64,000 nucleotides of DNA from Cordia subcordata (GCA_028554755.1 JAPTOF010000003.1:23558501-23622500), one strand, 5' to 3'; counted from the stretch's first letter, positions 1 through 13,979 are shown. Made by a program: numbers and translations. Notes: generated from the sequence alone by a model not told the origin.

Positions 1-126
1 AAATGTTCATCCGATGGAAAGAATCAACATCAACACGTAAATAATTTGTGTCTTCTCTTTTGTGTTTATGTGTGTAATTCTTAAGTCTGCTAGCTAAAGT
101 TTGGATCGGCTTTTCTATTTTTCCAG

Positions 127-1646
127 GTAAGTTCTCAGAAGGCGTTTGACATTGCAGTTCATGGCATTCTCTTATGGGCATCCACAGGCTGCTTAATGCC
201 TCTCGCCGTGCTTATAATCAGAATTTCCACGACAGAAGAACGATTCCGGGCAAGATTCAGAGTCTTCTTTTATGTCCATGCTATTTTCCAGGTAACAATC
301 TTCAGTTCCCTTTTCGTTATCATTCTGCAAAATTTAGTAAAGTTTTTGACATCAGTTAGAGAACAGATTTAGAAACAGAAGAAAAGGAAAAGAATACAAT
401 GCATTTCTTTAATCACATGTCAATGTTTCTTTAGGGTCTCGAGTGTTATCATTGAACACATTATCGATTTTTATTTTTTTCCCTTTCCCCTGCATAATCA
501 TAGCAAGCTCTGATAATGGCGGGAGCAATATAGTTAAAAGTTCAATTGGGATAAAAGTAGAGCCCACTGTTAGGTGGGATCATCACTGCGTTTCACTTTT
601 CACTTTAGTTTGTCCACATTTACCAAACTTGAAAATGATATTTATGGGACAAAATAATTATGCCCAAATCAAATTCTCTGTTGCTTTACAAAATTCTTTT
701 CTTTCATCCCTGATATTACTTCTGTTTGTAACTAAATTTGTGTCTTTCTTTTTTTGGTGAAAAGTTGCTAGCAGTGCTACTTGCCACTGCTGGAGCAGTC
801 TTGTCAATCAGAAGATTTGAGAATGCATTTGATAATACTCACCAAAGAATAGGCTTAGCGCTTTATGCTGCAATTTATGTGCAGATTTTGTTTGGACTCC
901 GCCGGCCTAAAAGGTACTTCATCTGATTTTTACGCATTCAGATTAACTAAATCTTCCTCGAGATTTATGTCTGTCGTTATGGGTTAGACAACGGTCCCCT
1001 TACTTGGTTTGCCATAATTTAAACACTGTACCAGCGTGCCGATGCAGTGGTCTTTACACACTTATCACTGTACTTGAAAAATACAATGCAATAAATTGAG
1101 CAACTGTTTCAACAAAATTCTGGGTACAAGACACTTCAAGTCATTTTTCTTCTCTCTTTTTACATTAGGAAAGGTTGTTGATATTGCACTATAAATAAGC
1201 AGAATAGTTAAATTGCTTTTTAAGTTCTGGATTTCATTATCTTAGGTGCTTGTTTCAGGGGAAGTAAAAGAAGAAGGGTGTGGTACTTCTTCCATTGGCT
1301 TCTGGGAACAACAATTCCATTGGTGGGAATTTTCAACACGTACACAGGCTTAAATGCCTACCAGAAAAGAACATCAAAGAGTATAAGCCTTTGGGCCATT
1401 CTCTTCACAGCTCAAGTATCTTTCATGGCAGTATTCTACCTCTTCCAAGACAAATGGGAGTACATGCAAAAGCAAGGAGTGATTTCAGGAGATGATCAGA
1501 CAATCACTTCTTCATCAGTTCATGATCAAGTGATTCCTGATCGGGATAATAACCAGGTGTTGACTGAAGCAGCTAGGAAAAGCAATGCACTCGGCACCTA
1601 TTTCTCTAGAAGCAATGCTCTAAAGAAATTGCTGCAATTACCATGA
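127..1646 (+). CDS. Cytochrome b561-type transmembrane protein, 3' part (three exons)
   Basis: Three exons join in phase: 127-291, 765-913 and 1259-1646, each bounded by AG/GT sites, with a TGA stop at 1644-1646. The visible part codes about 233 residues; the 5' end lies left of the window. Hydrophobic helices carry the paired histidines expected of heme b ligands in the b561/ferric-reductase fold, in the contexts [23 protein letters not shown] and FFHWLLG. The last exon also gives two more helices and a polar tail rich in Ser, Asp and Gln. The match is to plant b561-domain proteins of the At2g30890/At4g18260 kind (recognised from memory), which are predicted to pass electrons across membranes. 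Upstream domains such as DOMON cannot be judged. No stop codon or frameshift was seen, so the gene looks functional. Confidence 0.85.
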
Positions 1647-3674
1647 AATATATTGTGAATAAATTGCACTGAGACCCCCTATGGTTTATTTTAAGTGCAT
1701 GTTATCCTGTAGTTCCAAAATAGGTGCGGGACCCTCCTATGGTCTTAAAATGTAGACCATATGCCTCAAAAAATGGGCACGAAACCTCCCAGTAGTCCAC
1801 AAATGTGTAGTACATATGTCTCGTGAAAAACTATAAGGGTAACATACACTTATGATAAACTATAGGGGGTCTGGTGCAAGTTATCGTTATATTATATTTG
1901 AACAATTCCTATTCCACTTTTTGATGTTTGCACTCAATTTAGTGGCATGGTCATTTTTATATTCAGAGGTCACCATTCGAATGCAAACATCAAGTTGTGA
2001 AGTAAAGATTTGTGCTTTTCTTGCATTTTATTTCTAGTATGAGATGTTGGTTGAGATTAGACTTTTTTAATCGCCCAAGGGGCTATTAAATTTGTAAAGA
2101 TGGTGTTGATGAGCTGTGAGATTTTGTATTACCTTGTAAAAGAATATAATTAATAACTGTTTGCATGACTGGTGGGATTTGATTAAGATGATTAGTTCTC
2201 TGTCTGTGGAGTGATCTTGACGCAAGATCTATTTCATGTGTCAATCATCCTTGGTGAGGTTGCTGGGTTTCCATATGGTGCTGATTCGAAATTTAGATGG
2301 ATTTTGGATGCCTTTACTAGGTTAAATAATCGGAAAAGGACAAAGTGGTCCCACTCGGTTAGTTTGCGCATTTGTTAGCTTGTGATTCGTGAGCACTTGG
2401 CCAAGGTTATTGGTTTTGCAGTGATGAGTCGTAGACTATTGTATCTTGGACGATTTGTGCTGTGTCATTGTGGTGGCTTAGCATCGCGATTGGCAGGGCT
2501 AGTTGATGGAGTTGCCCTTGGTGCTTCTTCAGAAAATGATGATGCTGTTTTAAGTTTAAGCCCTGGGAGTCAGTTGAAAGGATTAGAACATGTGGGTAGA
2601 ACTATAGTGTCGAGATATCAAATCCCTTTTACACATGATTCTGGTTTCAATATTGCTATTTTCTGTTGCTGTACTTGGAATAGACTTCAATCTAGATAGT
2701 TGAATCATAAGACACATGTATTATTTAAGGAAATTCTAATGTTTTCTCGCCTGGACCGTGGTTGTAATTGTTGTAATCGTGTAGTTTTTATATAGCATAT
2801 GTATACATTTAATGTCCACGAGTTTACTGGTCATACAATTCCATGTTGCTTGAGCTCTTTGATTGTAGGGTAAATATCCGTGTTAATGGGATTTGACAAG
2901 GGACATGATACTCTAAATCCAAAAGTATCTGTCACTTAAAAAAAAAACACAACTCCTTAACAGTCTGAATTAAAAAATGAAAAATTGTTATATTGAAAGA
3001 TTGTTAAATTGTAAAATGAATTTCTTATACTCTCTCTAAGGGTCTATTTATTTGTAGCATAATTTTGAGGTTTTATATTCTTATCTTAGATTACATATAT
3101 GATAAACATAATTACTTATTTAATTCTCAATTTGAAAGGGATATAGAGATTTTAATAATTTTACTACATCGTGTCCATATATTCGAGTATAAAATTAAGA
3201 AATTCGTTTAGTCGAGTCTCGGGATCCTAAATATTGATAATTTAAGTGTTTGAAATTCAAACTTATTAAGTATAGCCGAATACAAAATTTGTATTTGGAA
3301 TTTGAATAGCATATATACAAAGCAATGTTTTTCAGCCAAAAGAAGAAAAAAAGGCGCGAGTTTGCCTCCTCAGGCCGGCCATGTAATCCGAGTTCCATAT
3401 CATATCATGAATTTAAACATCTAAAATCAGTTGGTTAACTTTAATGTTGTAATTTGAGCTTGAATCGTTATAATTACCATACGTCAATCATATTATAACG
3501 CATATGGTTTTCTTTTTCTAATCGCAAGCCCCTCAATTATTGTTTTCCTTGTGACAACTCAAAACACCAATCATAATAAACAAACAAATGCATCTCGGGA
3601 CCTTCAAACGAGACTGGCTGGGGGTATATTCGTCTTTCACCATCACAAGTATCTACAACATTGCACATTGCTAA
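1647..3674. other. Intergenic stretch with one unrecognised open frame
   Basis: This is about 2 kb of AT-rich sequence downstream of the b561 gene. It opens with the likely 3' UTR, rich in AATAAA-like words. A 105-codon open frame lies at 2382-2699 on the plus strand, and the same frame continues upstream past a stop from about 2220. Its base composition is more gene-like than the surroundings, but I do not recognise the product. It could be a decayed exon or chance. The rest (2700-3674) shows nothing I can name. Confidence 0.35.
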
Positions 3675-4083
3675 GAGGGTGTTTGGCTAAGTTTATAAGC
3701 TCAACAAACAAACTTATAAGCCAAAAATGCTTATATCTATGTTTAATAAATTAGTTTATAAGTAATTTTTATAACTTATAAGCAAATGAAAGAAAAGTAG
3801 CAGGCAACTTATTTTTTGAGTAATTATAAGCTGTTAGTCAAACTCATAAAAAAGACACACTTATCTTTAAAAATAGAAAGCAAATAATTTTATTACATTA
3901 ATTAATAACATATTTTTTTAATCATTTAAACTATCATTACTATTTATTAAATATTTATTTACTAAATATATTAATTTAGTAATTTATAAACTTATATTAT
4001 CCAAACACATATTTGCGCGCTTATAAGTAGGTAACCTGGTTATAAGCATAAGCACTTAAAAATAAGCTTATCCAAACGGGCTC
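3675..4083. mobile_element. MITE with Tourist-like ends upstream of ureG
   Basis: The ends are inverted: GAGGGTGTTTGGCTAAG on the left and CTTATCCAAACGGGCTC on the right. They are flanked by TAA (3672-3674) and TAG (4084-4086), a near match to the 3-bp TAA duplication of PIF/Harbinger elements. The interior is AT-rich with repeated TTATAAG words and no coding capacity. The right end is only about 86 bp from the ureG start codon, so the element sits in the proximal promoter or 5' leader. Confidence 0.6.
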
Positions 4084-4169
4084 TAGACAACAGTCCCTAC
4101 AATCCACAGTCACACTCTCGTCTTCCCTTCCATTTTGCTGCACACTAACTCAACACTTTCGACTCAAAA

Positions 4170-6786
4170 ATGGCTTCTCAAGATCACCATGCACATGACC
4201 ATGTCCATGATCATCACCATCATCATACTCACGAGTGATAAGCTTTTTACCTCCTATATTATATTTGATTTATTTATTTTTTTTGTTTTATTAATTTTCC
4301 TGATGATTCTTGTTAAAATGTGGAACAGGGGTTCAGGAACAGAATCATGGGTGGGTCCAGATGGGAGGGTGTACCATAGCCATGATGGACTGGCGCCACA
4401 CTCTCACGAGCCCATCTACTCACCTGGCTACTTCAGCAGAAGAGCGGCCCCTCTTACTGACAGAGATTTCAATGAAAGAGCTTTCACCGTTGGGATTGGT
4501 GGCCCTGTTGGTACTGGGTATCTCTTCTTTCCACTTAATTTTCGTAATTGGAAATGATTGAACTCAGAATTTAGTGATTCCAAATGGTTAACTTGACTTT
4601 TAACTTTTAACATTTACCTATAAACCACTTTCATATCGTATTACGCATTGCATCTTACATACCATTGTTCGATTATTTGATTGTGTGGGTATAGTCTATT
4701 GTTTAAATTATGTTAGAGATGTTACTAGACTTGGGCTCTGTTTGGCATAGTTGTGAGGTTTCGGGTTGAGTTGTAGAGCTGAAAGCTTTGGGGAAAAAAT
4801 GATGTGAATAAAAGAGTTGATTGTTTGTTCTTCTATTTAAGAATTTGAGTTTTTAATTATTTTGAGCGTAATATTGGACTTTAAAAAAATGTATAGTATT
4901 TTTGAGATAAAAGAGGAAAAATGATTTCTGACATGATATAAAAATAGCTTCTCTAAAACCTTTTTTGAAGAGCTCCAATTTGAAGCTTTTGATTTTGCAA
5001 CTCTTTTTTAGCTTCAATAACTATATAAAAGCTCTTCTAGAAATGGGCTAAACTAGTCAATTTTAGCTTTTAAACTTATAGAAAGCACTTTTGAGTATTT
5101 AAAAGTTGGGCCAAATAGACTCAAATTTTGAAAGGGGGGAAGTTTAAAAGCTTGTGCTATCTGTTAAAGCTATTGGTTTGACCAATTTAAGCAAATATTT
5201 TATAGTTGATTTAGTTTAACTAAATTTGATGTTTTTCTTTTTCCTTTTTTTAACAAAGTTGTGCATATTCCGATTAAATTGGTGATCTTGTTAAATGTTT
5301 GCAGGAAAACAGCGTTAATGCTAGCCTTATGCAAATCATTAAGGGACAAGTACAGTCTAGCTGCTGTAAGTATGATGCCTGTACCTTAGATATGTGTATT
5401 TTCTTTTTAGCATGTTCTTTAAAGAATATATTAGTTGTTAACATTTTGGGAGATTGGTTTCTCAAATCATTTTCCAAATTCAAAGGAATGGTTGCTGGAT
5501 CTATTGCTTCTCCGTCATTTCTGGTGTGAGTAATTGTTTATGAACAAATAATATCTTGAATTGCAACAAAGGAGATAAAAGAAAGTACGAAAGAGATGAA
5601 GAAGAGAAATTGGAAGAATATTCTGAGACGAGTTCTTTGTAGGTGACAAATGATATTTTCACCAAAGAGGATGGGGAGTTCTTGGTAAAGCATGGAGCGC
5701 TTCCAGAGGAAAGAATTCGTGCTGTGGAAACAGGTGGCTGCCCGCATGCAGCTATCAGGGAAGATATCAGCATTAATCTAGGACCCCTTGAGGAGCTTTC
5801 TAACTTGTTCAAAGCAGATTTGCTTCTTTGTGAATCTGGAGGAGGTAATGTCTTGCTAGGGTGCAGTTCTGAAAGTGTTGAGATGCTTATCCTATTATTC
5901 TTAGAAGTTATGGACTCCAGTCTACTCATCAGAAGCATTAGTTTTGAGCTTTGTGTGAACAATTGTTTGCTTGTATGATCTATGTTTTGCAGACAATCTT
6001 GCTGCCAACTTCAGCAGGGAACTGGCTGACTACATAATATACATAATAGATGTATCAGGCGGGGACAAAATACCTCGAAAAGGGGGTCCTGGAATTACGC
6101 AGGCTGATCTCCTCGTATGTTGATTTCTGTTGTCCTCTGTCTTAAACCATCATTTAGTGTTTTCATGCTGTTGACTTAGTTACATCTTTGCTGCAGGTAA
6201 TAAACAAGACTGACCTTGCACCAGCTATTGGAGCTGATTTATCGGTTATGGAGCGTGATGCACTTCGTATGCGGGATGGTGGACCCTTTGTTTTTGCTCA
6301 GGTTTGTTCGATCTGTCTGATCTCATTACTTTCTTCATGTCACCTTTAGAAGAACTTCTTGTGTCATGAAGTGCTTTTATCATCTGATTGTGAAAAAACC
6401 ACATAGTAGAAAGAAGCTTTGATATGAACCATGGGATTCCCTAGTGGTTCAGAGGGTTATGTGCTCCCTGAGATATTGAGAAAACTTTACTGCTAGACAT
6501 TTTCATAATGTGCTTGAACTTTGCTAGTTGTTGACTCTGTCTCTTCTAAGGTACATTCTAGCAAATAGCGACATATGTATGATCTTACTGCGGGAGTTGG
6601 AGTGGGAAAGAGTAGAATAATATATTATGGTATCGTCTTCTCTGCTGAGAATGTCCCATGGTATATTCTCCTTTAATACCTAGATTTGTTCTTTAAATGC
6701 AGGTGAAGCATGGTCTTGGTGTAGATGAGATTGTGAACCATGTCTTACAAGCTTGGGAACAAGTAACTGCAAAGAAGCGCCACTGA
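4170..6786 (+). CDS. ureG: Urease accessory protein UreG (GTPase), seven exons, complete
   Basis: UreG is the GTPase that, with UreD, UreF and UreE-like functions, loads nickel into apo-urease in the cytosol. Exons are 4170-4234, 4329-4517, 5305-5365, 5643-5844, 5993-6114, 6197-6301 and 6703-6786. All junctions are AG/GT and phases agree, giving 275 residues, the usual plant length. The N-terminus (residues about 6-20) is a histidine-rich run typical of metal-binding plant UreG. The P-loop GPVGTGKT is at about 80-87, split by intron 2. The conserved CPH metal motif is at about 138-140 and the G4 motif NKTD at about 216-219. The start is the first ATG, just before the His-rich tract. No lesion was seen. 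Introns are short except intron 2, which holds a MITE. The gene converges on TPS1, with under 400 bp of spacer in between. Confidence 0.96.
4734..5122. mobile_element. MITE in ureG intron 2
   Basis: Imperfect inverted ends frame this stretch: GGCTCTGTTTGGCATAGTT on the left, and on the right a sequence whose complement reads GAGTCTATTTGGCCCAACTT. The interior contains AAAAGCTTTT- and AAGAGCT-type words and no coding frame. The same kind of element lies in TPS1 intron 1 (about 10100-10383). The superfamily is unsure because the target duplication is not clear. Confidence 0.5.
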
Positions 6787-8564
6787 TTGAAGTGTTATCA
6801 CAAGTCTATCTCAACCATGTTTATGGTCTGCAACACTTGAATACTTTTCCAGTTGCTTTGCTTTTATGACTCGACAAAGTTGAATTTGCTGTTCCCTTTA
6901 ATTTTAAACTTTTGGAATGCCAAGAACTCCATAAATAAAGTATATATTTGCACTCCTATAGTCCAAGCTCATGCTTTAGATTCTCCACTTCCTAAGCCAG
7001 TCACGCGCTATGGTATTCGTTTCAATTTCTTTTTTCGTAGCCTTACATTGAAACATAACAGGTACACTTCATAGATTTTAAAGATTACATCTAAAATATT
7101 GAAATGATAATTGCTTGATCTTCACGCAAGCAAATAGGGAATATAAATACTTGTATGTTTTTAACGATCATGGCAAAGGAATGTGTTCAACAACCAGGGA
7201 GAGTAGATTCTTCTTCGTTTCATGGGATGGAGTGCCAAAACCATCCCCATGTTGGTATATACGTTGGGCCGTGCGAATAAAATTCTTCCCAAGTGAATTG
7301 AAGTCCCTTGAAAAGGGACAATCTGATAACGCAATCGTATTTACTTCCTTCCACTTCTCTTAAATCAAACATTTTATGTGATTGGGAGCATCATCTTCAG
7401 AGGCACCTGATTCATACATGTAACATTGAATTGATTTTTGATTGTCGCCCTTTTCCATCTCATCCTCTATTGACATAGTAGCTTTATTAGTGTGAGAGGG
7501 TATAAATGAGGCGAAGTGTGTATATACCACCATGTGTGTAGTTTATAAGAATGTGGCTCACTCTCTCTTGTATTCAGAAAAAGTCTTTAACTCATTCTTG
7601 TAAAGCACGGGGATCAGTTTGATTATTACGAGATTATAGGGTTTAATGTGTAATATTGACGAAATACAAGATGTTTTCTTCAAGTTAAAAAAATAGTAAT
7701 GCAGAAAGATAAAGATAAAATCACTTACAGGTACTCTTCCCAGATCATCTATAAGACGAATAATCTCGCATGGCCAACGAATAATGTCTAGGCAATTATC
7801 CAAACCTTTTAAGGCTTCCTTCCTTGTAGGATTATTCATGCAAAAATACCCATGCACTATTATCAAAGGACCACCGATTGATATCCAGCTATTGTCCAGA
7901 TACTCTTTCAGAGTTGGAGTATATCTGCGATTGCGCCACTAGGCCTCTACCAGGTAACTGTTGCATTGTTCCACCCACTACAATTTACATAATGGAATGG
8001 ATTAACAGCATAATTACAAATTATATTTTGAATTAGGAGAAGTATGCAATTTTTGCCAAGGAATTGTAAAGGGTCATCTACGAATGAATTGCAATAAGTA
8101 CCATTCTCTGTAGGTAGGAGATGATGTTGACTCCTTCTTCTTTAAGAATATCATATGCCATTTCATTGATGGTATTGAAGAGAGCAAGAAAACAGATCTT
8201 CATGTAGTCTGGAAGTTGCTCCATTGCATTGATATCCCACCTGAAAACGGAATACATTTAGGAGGAGCACATGAAACTTCGATAAGCAGAAGCCAGAGAA
8301 GAACAATAGATTTTAGAGCGTATTTGTGACAGTAGCATGCAAGCATAAAGCCAATTAAATATTTAGTGGTTACAAAAATTTTGATTTTATCTCTTTTTCC
8401 ATTTAGAGATTGTAGATTAATCGATCTCTGCATTACATTTTCACTGATTTCCTGTTACCAACTTGTTAGTGATCTTTGGTATCACTGCAAACTATGTATC
8501 AGAAGTAATCTGGAGCACCTATTTGATAAGAGCCGAGTCCGATCCACAACGATGGAAAAACTCA

Positions 8565-8789
<225 letters not shown>

Positions 8790-10099
8790 TCAAGCTTCGA
8801 GATCAGTTCCAACTCTTGAGGTACAAAACATATATGAGCTAACATGCGTAATGTCCGATGTTCTTACTTTGACAACTGTTTTACTTCTTTCTGATATGTA
8901 GCCTGGACCATGTTGAAGTCCAACTTAGCTAGCTCAAGCAGAACACGATTTACGCCCGGCATTTTCTCGTACACATTTATAGACCACCTTGTCTCTAATC
9001 TCGACATTCGCCAATGCAGGGGAAGCTCTAACGCATGTTCCACTAAGACTGCAAGATCGTGACAGTCGTCTCTTTCCAGGCTTTCCTTTAGATGCCGAGT
9101 TGTAAACTCTTGTGCCACATCCAAGATGCTCTCATCTTCCATTGATAAATATGAAGCTTCGTACAAACTCAACATTCCCTTTATATCCCTACTAATGCAT
9201 GCCTGGAAATCACCATTACCATCCATGAAAGTACGGAATATCTCTGCAACAATCAAGAGATCTTTTGTTATAATTCATGAATACAATCGGGTGCATTAGT
9301 AAACAATCTGTGTATATACATATCACTATGTTTCCGGGAAGTTGAATAGGACATATAAACATACATATTCACTACTTACCACTGGAAGCTTGATACCCAT
9401 GTTCTCTTAACAATCTGAACTTTAGAGCCGTAGCATACAATACGTCTCCTTTCATCAATTCATCATCACCATAGCTATCACTTGTGTAAATGTTCTTCAT
9501 TATTTTCTTGATTTCATCCTCAAAGTGATAAGATATCCCAAATCTCTGCAGAGCATCAACAAGTTGGAGTCGGTCCAAAATAGATGTGGTTTTTGCTAGC
9601 ATAACTTTTACGTCTTCCATCAATTTTTGTGCTCGTTCTAAATATTCATCACCCTGTGTCATCACATATGCAATATCACTTTATTTTCTAGGTTACTATT
9701 AGCAATATCTATATCTAGAAATTTTTTTTTCCTCTCAATATTGACTGTAAGTAATGATTTCAAAACTATACGAATATATTATTTAATCCACAGATAGGTC
9801 GTTAAATTATATTATACCGCATAAGCACTACTGAGTGACTGAATGAGGTCATGACTCCAAATGCTGGCCTCGTAGTTTCCTGACCGCCTATCAACCATTT
9901 TGTTCCCACAAAGCAACATCAACTGCATGCGCAAAAAATGCCAATCTTCCACCAATGTTAGTTTTCCTTTTTCTTTTTAAATCCTCTACCTCCAAACGCA
10001 ACCCCTATGCTTATGAGATTTGAACACGAATCGTCATTCGTGGGGGCTCTGTTCAGCCTAACGATGAGATCTCAGTTATTGAGTTCCAGAACTTTTAAT

Positions 10100-10383
10100 A
10101 GGCCTTTGGCTAAAAGTGTTGTTGAATAAAAGTTGTCGATTGTTTGACCTTACATTTTAATAGTAAAGCTTGAGAAAAAATGAGAAATAATTTTTGACTT
10201 AATGTAAAATAGCTTTCGAAAGGCCTTTTCTGAAAAGGTCCAATTTGAAACTTATGACTTTTTAGTTTTTTTTCAGTTCGATTTTAATATAAAAGTTCCT
10301 TTAAAAATAAGTCCTACGGGTCAATGTATGCTTTTGAATTACAGAAAGAAATTTCAATGTCTAAAAGCTATGCCAAACAGACA
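10100..10383. mobile_element. MITE in TPS1 intron 1
   Basis: The left end reads GGCCTTTGGCTAAAAG and the right end is the inverse of TGTCTGTTTGGCATAGC. The right end closely resembles the left end of the ureG intron 2 element. There is no coding frame. TPS2 has a different repeat in the matching intron, so this insertion followed the TPS1/TPS2 duplication. Confidence 0.5.
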
Positions 10384-10574
10384 CATGCCCATAAAAATGT
10401 TAAACATAAAGCTGAATTAAATTGTATAAAATTGCCAAAAAAAGTAAAAGATACCTGGCAAATGGATTTCAAAAGAACTGGAGGAACCTCCTCGCAACTG
10501 AAACCAGCTTCAGAAAATTTTCTTTCTCAGTTAGGTTTTCGACTCGCAATTGCACCTAATACGCTTGACAACGG

Positions 10575-10588
10575 CACCTATTTATACG
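10575..10588 (-). promoter_or_regulatory. TATA box of TPS1
   Basis: The minus strand reads CGTATAAATAGGTG, upstream of the non-coding first exon. TPS2 keeps a matching AATATAAATACGTG at about 16799-16816. The position fits a core promoter; the transcription start is inferred. Confidence 0.5.
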
Positions 10589-10780
10589 AAGCAAGCTCCT
10601 GCTGAAAGTCTGTGGTGCCAAGTAGTTGTGTTGGCATTTCATTGAACCGCTTCCATGCATTATTGGTTGGATCATGCACGGCTGCAGTAACAAAGCCAAT
10701 GCTGAAAGTCTTGAGTGTCGGCGCAGACGTTTGGGTTTTATGCACGCTAAATTCATGAATGTCCACCAGTAGCACATAAA

Positions 10781-11413
10781 ATAGTCTAGTTACTATTTTT
10801 TTTCTTTTGGTTAAAACCCCCCACCCCGTTAGATTGAATCCAAAACCTCATGCTTAGAAGAGGTAGTTTTAACCATTTAAATTATCTCTTAATCCCTTAA
10901 TTTCGTGTTACCTTGTGTTCTTTTTAACTATCAATTATAAATTTTGTTATATTTTTTATTTCGTTTATAGTTACTATTAAAAAAATTATTTCATTTACAA
11001 TTATTATTAAAAAATTTTAATTACGTTAGGTGTAGTAGTTTTTGCATGTGCAATGAAAGGAGACATGTTTTGTTATGGCTTAGGAGTTTTGTTACTGGAA
11101 GGAATAAGTGAAATAAGTGGATTAGAGTTTGATGGTGGCAAGGAAGGTGACGTAACAGATTGTGAATGCTTTTGGGAATTTAACTAATTTGAATGCTCAG
11201 AAATTCGAACTATTGTTTCAGGATTGATTGTTGAAAAAGAAGGAAATGAATTTTCTGCGAACCTAACATGCCTTGAGTAGTAATATCGAAGTTCAACTAG
11301 ATCAAAACAAATATATGAATGATGTTTATTTGAATAGCCAAGAAAAAAGCACTTTTTTTTTTATCGTAGTTCTAACTTGTGACTCTTATAAGGTCTAAGC
11401 CAAGGATAACAAA
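10781..11413. other. AT-rich spacer upstream of TPS1
   Basis: No gene or clear repeat boundary was seen between the TPS1 promoter and the truncated copia element. The sequence is AT-rich and contains only short open frames. Confidence 0.4.
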
Positions 11414-13793
11414 TTAAAGACACCCAAACATTTTTAAGGTGGAATAATTTGGGACTTTGTTAAATAACAACTCAAAGGAGCTTTTACCTTGTAAATTTGA
11501 TGTTGGCATTCTATTAATGAGAAATATTGTAATTTGAAAAGCAAATGTCCAAAATGAAAGTGGCAAAGATGCTTTATGAAGCAAGGTTAAACCAGTTTCA
11601 ACCACATATCTATGTTTTCGTTCAGCAGTTGAGATGTGTTTTGGGGTATATGGTGGAGAAATTAGATGTTGTATTCCATGATGAGAAAAAATTGTCCTTA
11701 ACCTGAGAAATTCAGTACCACTATCTGAATAACTTGTAGCAATTTTGGTTTCAAATTGGTTTTTAACCATCTTTTTAAATTGAATAAAGACATTGAAAAC
11801 GTCTTGACTTAAAACTTAATGGAAAGAGCTAGGAATATTTTGTGAAATGATCAACAAAAATTAAATAATAGGAAAAACCATCAATTGATCGTATGGGGGA
11901 TGGTCCCCAAACATCAGTAAAGAAAACTTGTAATGGACCACTGCTTCTTAAACTACTTGAACCAAAAGCCAACTTATGAGATTTATTACAAAAACAAGAA
12001 TCATAAGAATTGCGATCTGAACTACGAACAACTTGAATTTTATTTTCTTTGGCAAGTTGATGTAATATTTTATTGGATGGATGACCAAGGCAATCATGCC
12101 ATTAGCCAGAAGATGTACTCAAGTTGATCAAAGCTTGTTTTTGTGGAGAAGAGATAGTAATAGCAGACCATTTATACACTTGGTTCCTGCTCCATACATT
12201 GCCAGTGGTGCCCTCGTGGAAAGATCCTTAACACAATAAGAAGAAGGATTAAATTCAATTGAAGTATGATTATTATTGCAAAATTAATTGACAAAAAGCA
12301 AGGTTTTTTTTTTTTTTCATATTTGGCACACAAAGCACATTGGACAAATGAAAGGAATTTAAAGATGAGTTCAAAGTGGACTACCCAATGTGAAAAGTTT
12401 CTGGCCGTTTACCATCACTAGTGATAACATCATCAGGTCCTTCACAGGATTGACAGTGGGACAAATTGTTAGCATCTGATGTAACATGATGGGATGCACC
12501 AGAGTCAAGCAACCAAGAGCTATTCGAACCAGTAATTAAGGCGTTTGTTGATGGTGGAGATGGACGAGAAAAGAGCTTCTTGGCTATGTAACATTATTGC
12601 GTGGTATGATCACGCTTTTCACAAAATTGGAAAATAACAACAGGTTTAGAAGTGTTGTTATTATTAGAATTATTCCCACGTCTTGGTGTTGAGCTTAGAG
12701 ATCCATCAGTAGAATTATTTTTGTTTGCTTGATTGGTCCTATTAGTTGAAGCTAGTCCTCTAGAGGAGGATGATCATGCCATATTAATAGTTGACATAGA
12801 GGTGACACCAAGAAGGCCAGATGCACGTTGCTCTCTCATTGGATAAAGGCATCATATTCCAAAAGTTTTTCACATAATTCATCAAATGTAATGATTGTGT
12901 CTTGAGCTCGTACCGCTACCGCCAATTCCTTAAATGCAAGTCCAACACCATTTAAGGTGTGAGTAATGAGATATTGGGTTGGCACAGGTGCACCAACAAG
13001 AGCCAATTCATCTGCAATGTCACGGACTCGCGGGAGGTGGTCAGACATTGGTTGATTGCCACGAGATCAAGGTTAGCTGTCTGGCCAATCCCATGATTCT
13101 AGAGAATGATGGATTGGCATAATTTTGGCCAAGCATTTCCATGCTTTGGCTGATGTTTGACATGAACGAACAATGGGAACAATAGTAGGACTTAAGGATC
13201 CAATAATATCGAGAAGCAACAATTTTTCTTGTCTCATCTAGGAGACGTAGTCTGGGTTTGATTTGTTTTGGCCATCATCATCTGCGACATCAGGAGGAGG
13301 GCATGGGCGACATCCATCAATATAGCTGAGGATGTTGTACCCAAATAACAAAGCATTGAATTGAGATTTCCATTAAAAATAATTTGTTAGGGTGAGTTTT
13401 AATGGTAGTTGAGTGACTGTATTAAGAGAAATGAGATTTGTTATGGTAGCGGATTTGGTGGTATTTGTCAAAGTAGTAGAATTGGTTTAGTCGGGAGCAG
13501 AAGTCAATGAACTGTTGGAAGACATTTTCTGTAGCAACAAGGTGTTTAAGGATTGAAGACACTCGTTGGAGTTTTAATGAAGTCTGGTGATACCATATAA
13601 TGGAGTTAATGTTGAGAGAATTTGATGATAATGTATTCAACATTGAGCAAATATAAATACATCATATTACAAGTACATGTTTGATAATAAGGATAAAGCT
13701 AAGATACAATAGCTGATAAAGATAAAGCTAATATATGTACGAACATATCTTTGGAGGATAAGTTAGGACTCTTATCTAATACTTGCATTAGAA
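11414..13793 (-). mobile_element. Truncated Ty1/copia retrotransposon, minus strand
   Basis: Read on the minus strand, an LTR remnant spans about 13790-13613 and ends in CTCAACA. A primer-binding-like TGGTATCACCAGAC follows near 13595. Then come a gag piece (13048-12836), a protease motif (WLLDSGASHHVT, near 12530) and an integrase core (11770-11414, with YSDSGTEFL). The element stops after integrase; reverse transcriptase and the 3' LTR are missing. Stops and frameshifts separate the pieces. Its LTR abuts the 3' end of TPS2: similarity to the sequence downstream of TPS1 starts exactly at 13794. Confidence 0.7.
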
Positions 13794-13979
13794 CATAACA
13801 GGTACACTTGATACATTTTAAAGACACATCTAAAATATTGACATGATAATTGCTTGATCTTCGCACAAGCAAATAGGGAATATATATACTTGTATGTTTT
13901 TAACAATCATGGCAAAGGAATGGGTTCAACAACTAGAGAGAGTAGATTCTTCTTCGTCTCACAGGATGGAGTGCCAACA

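Noticed and set aside
7115..7363. Plus-strand open frame near the end of TPS1
   Set aside because: It is the antisense of TPS1 exon 7.
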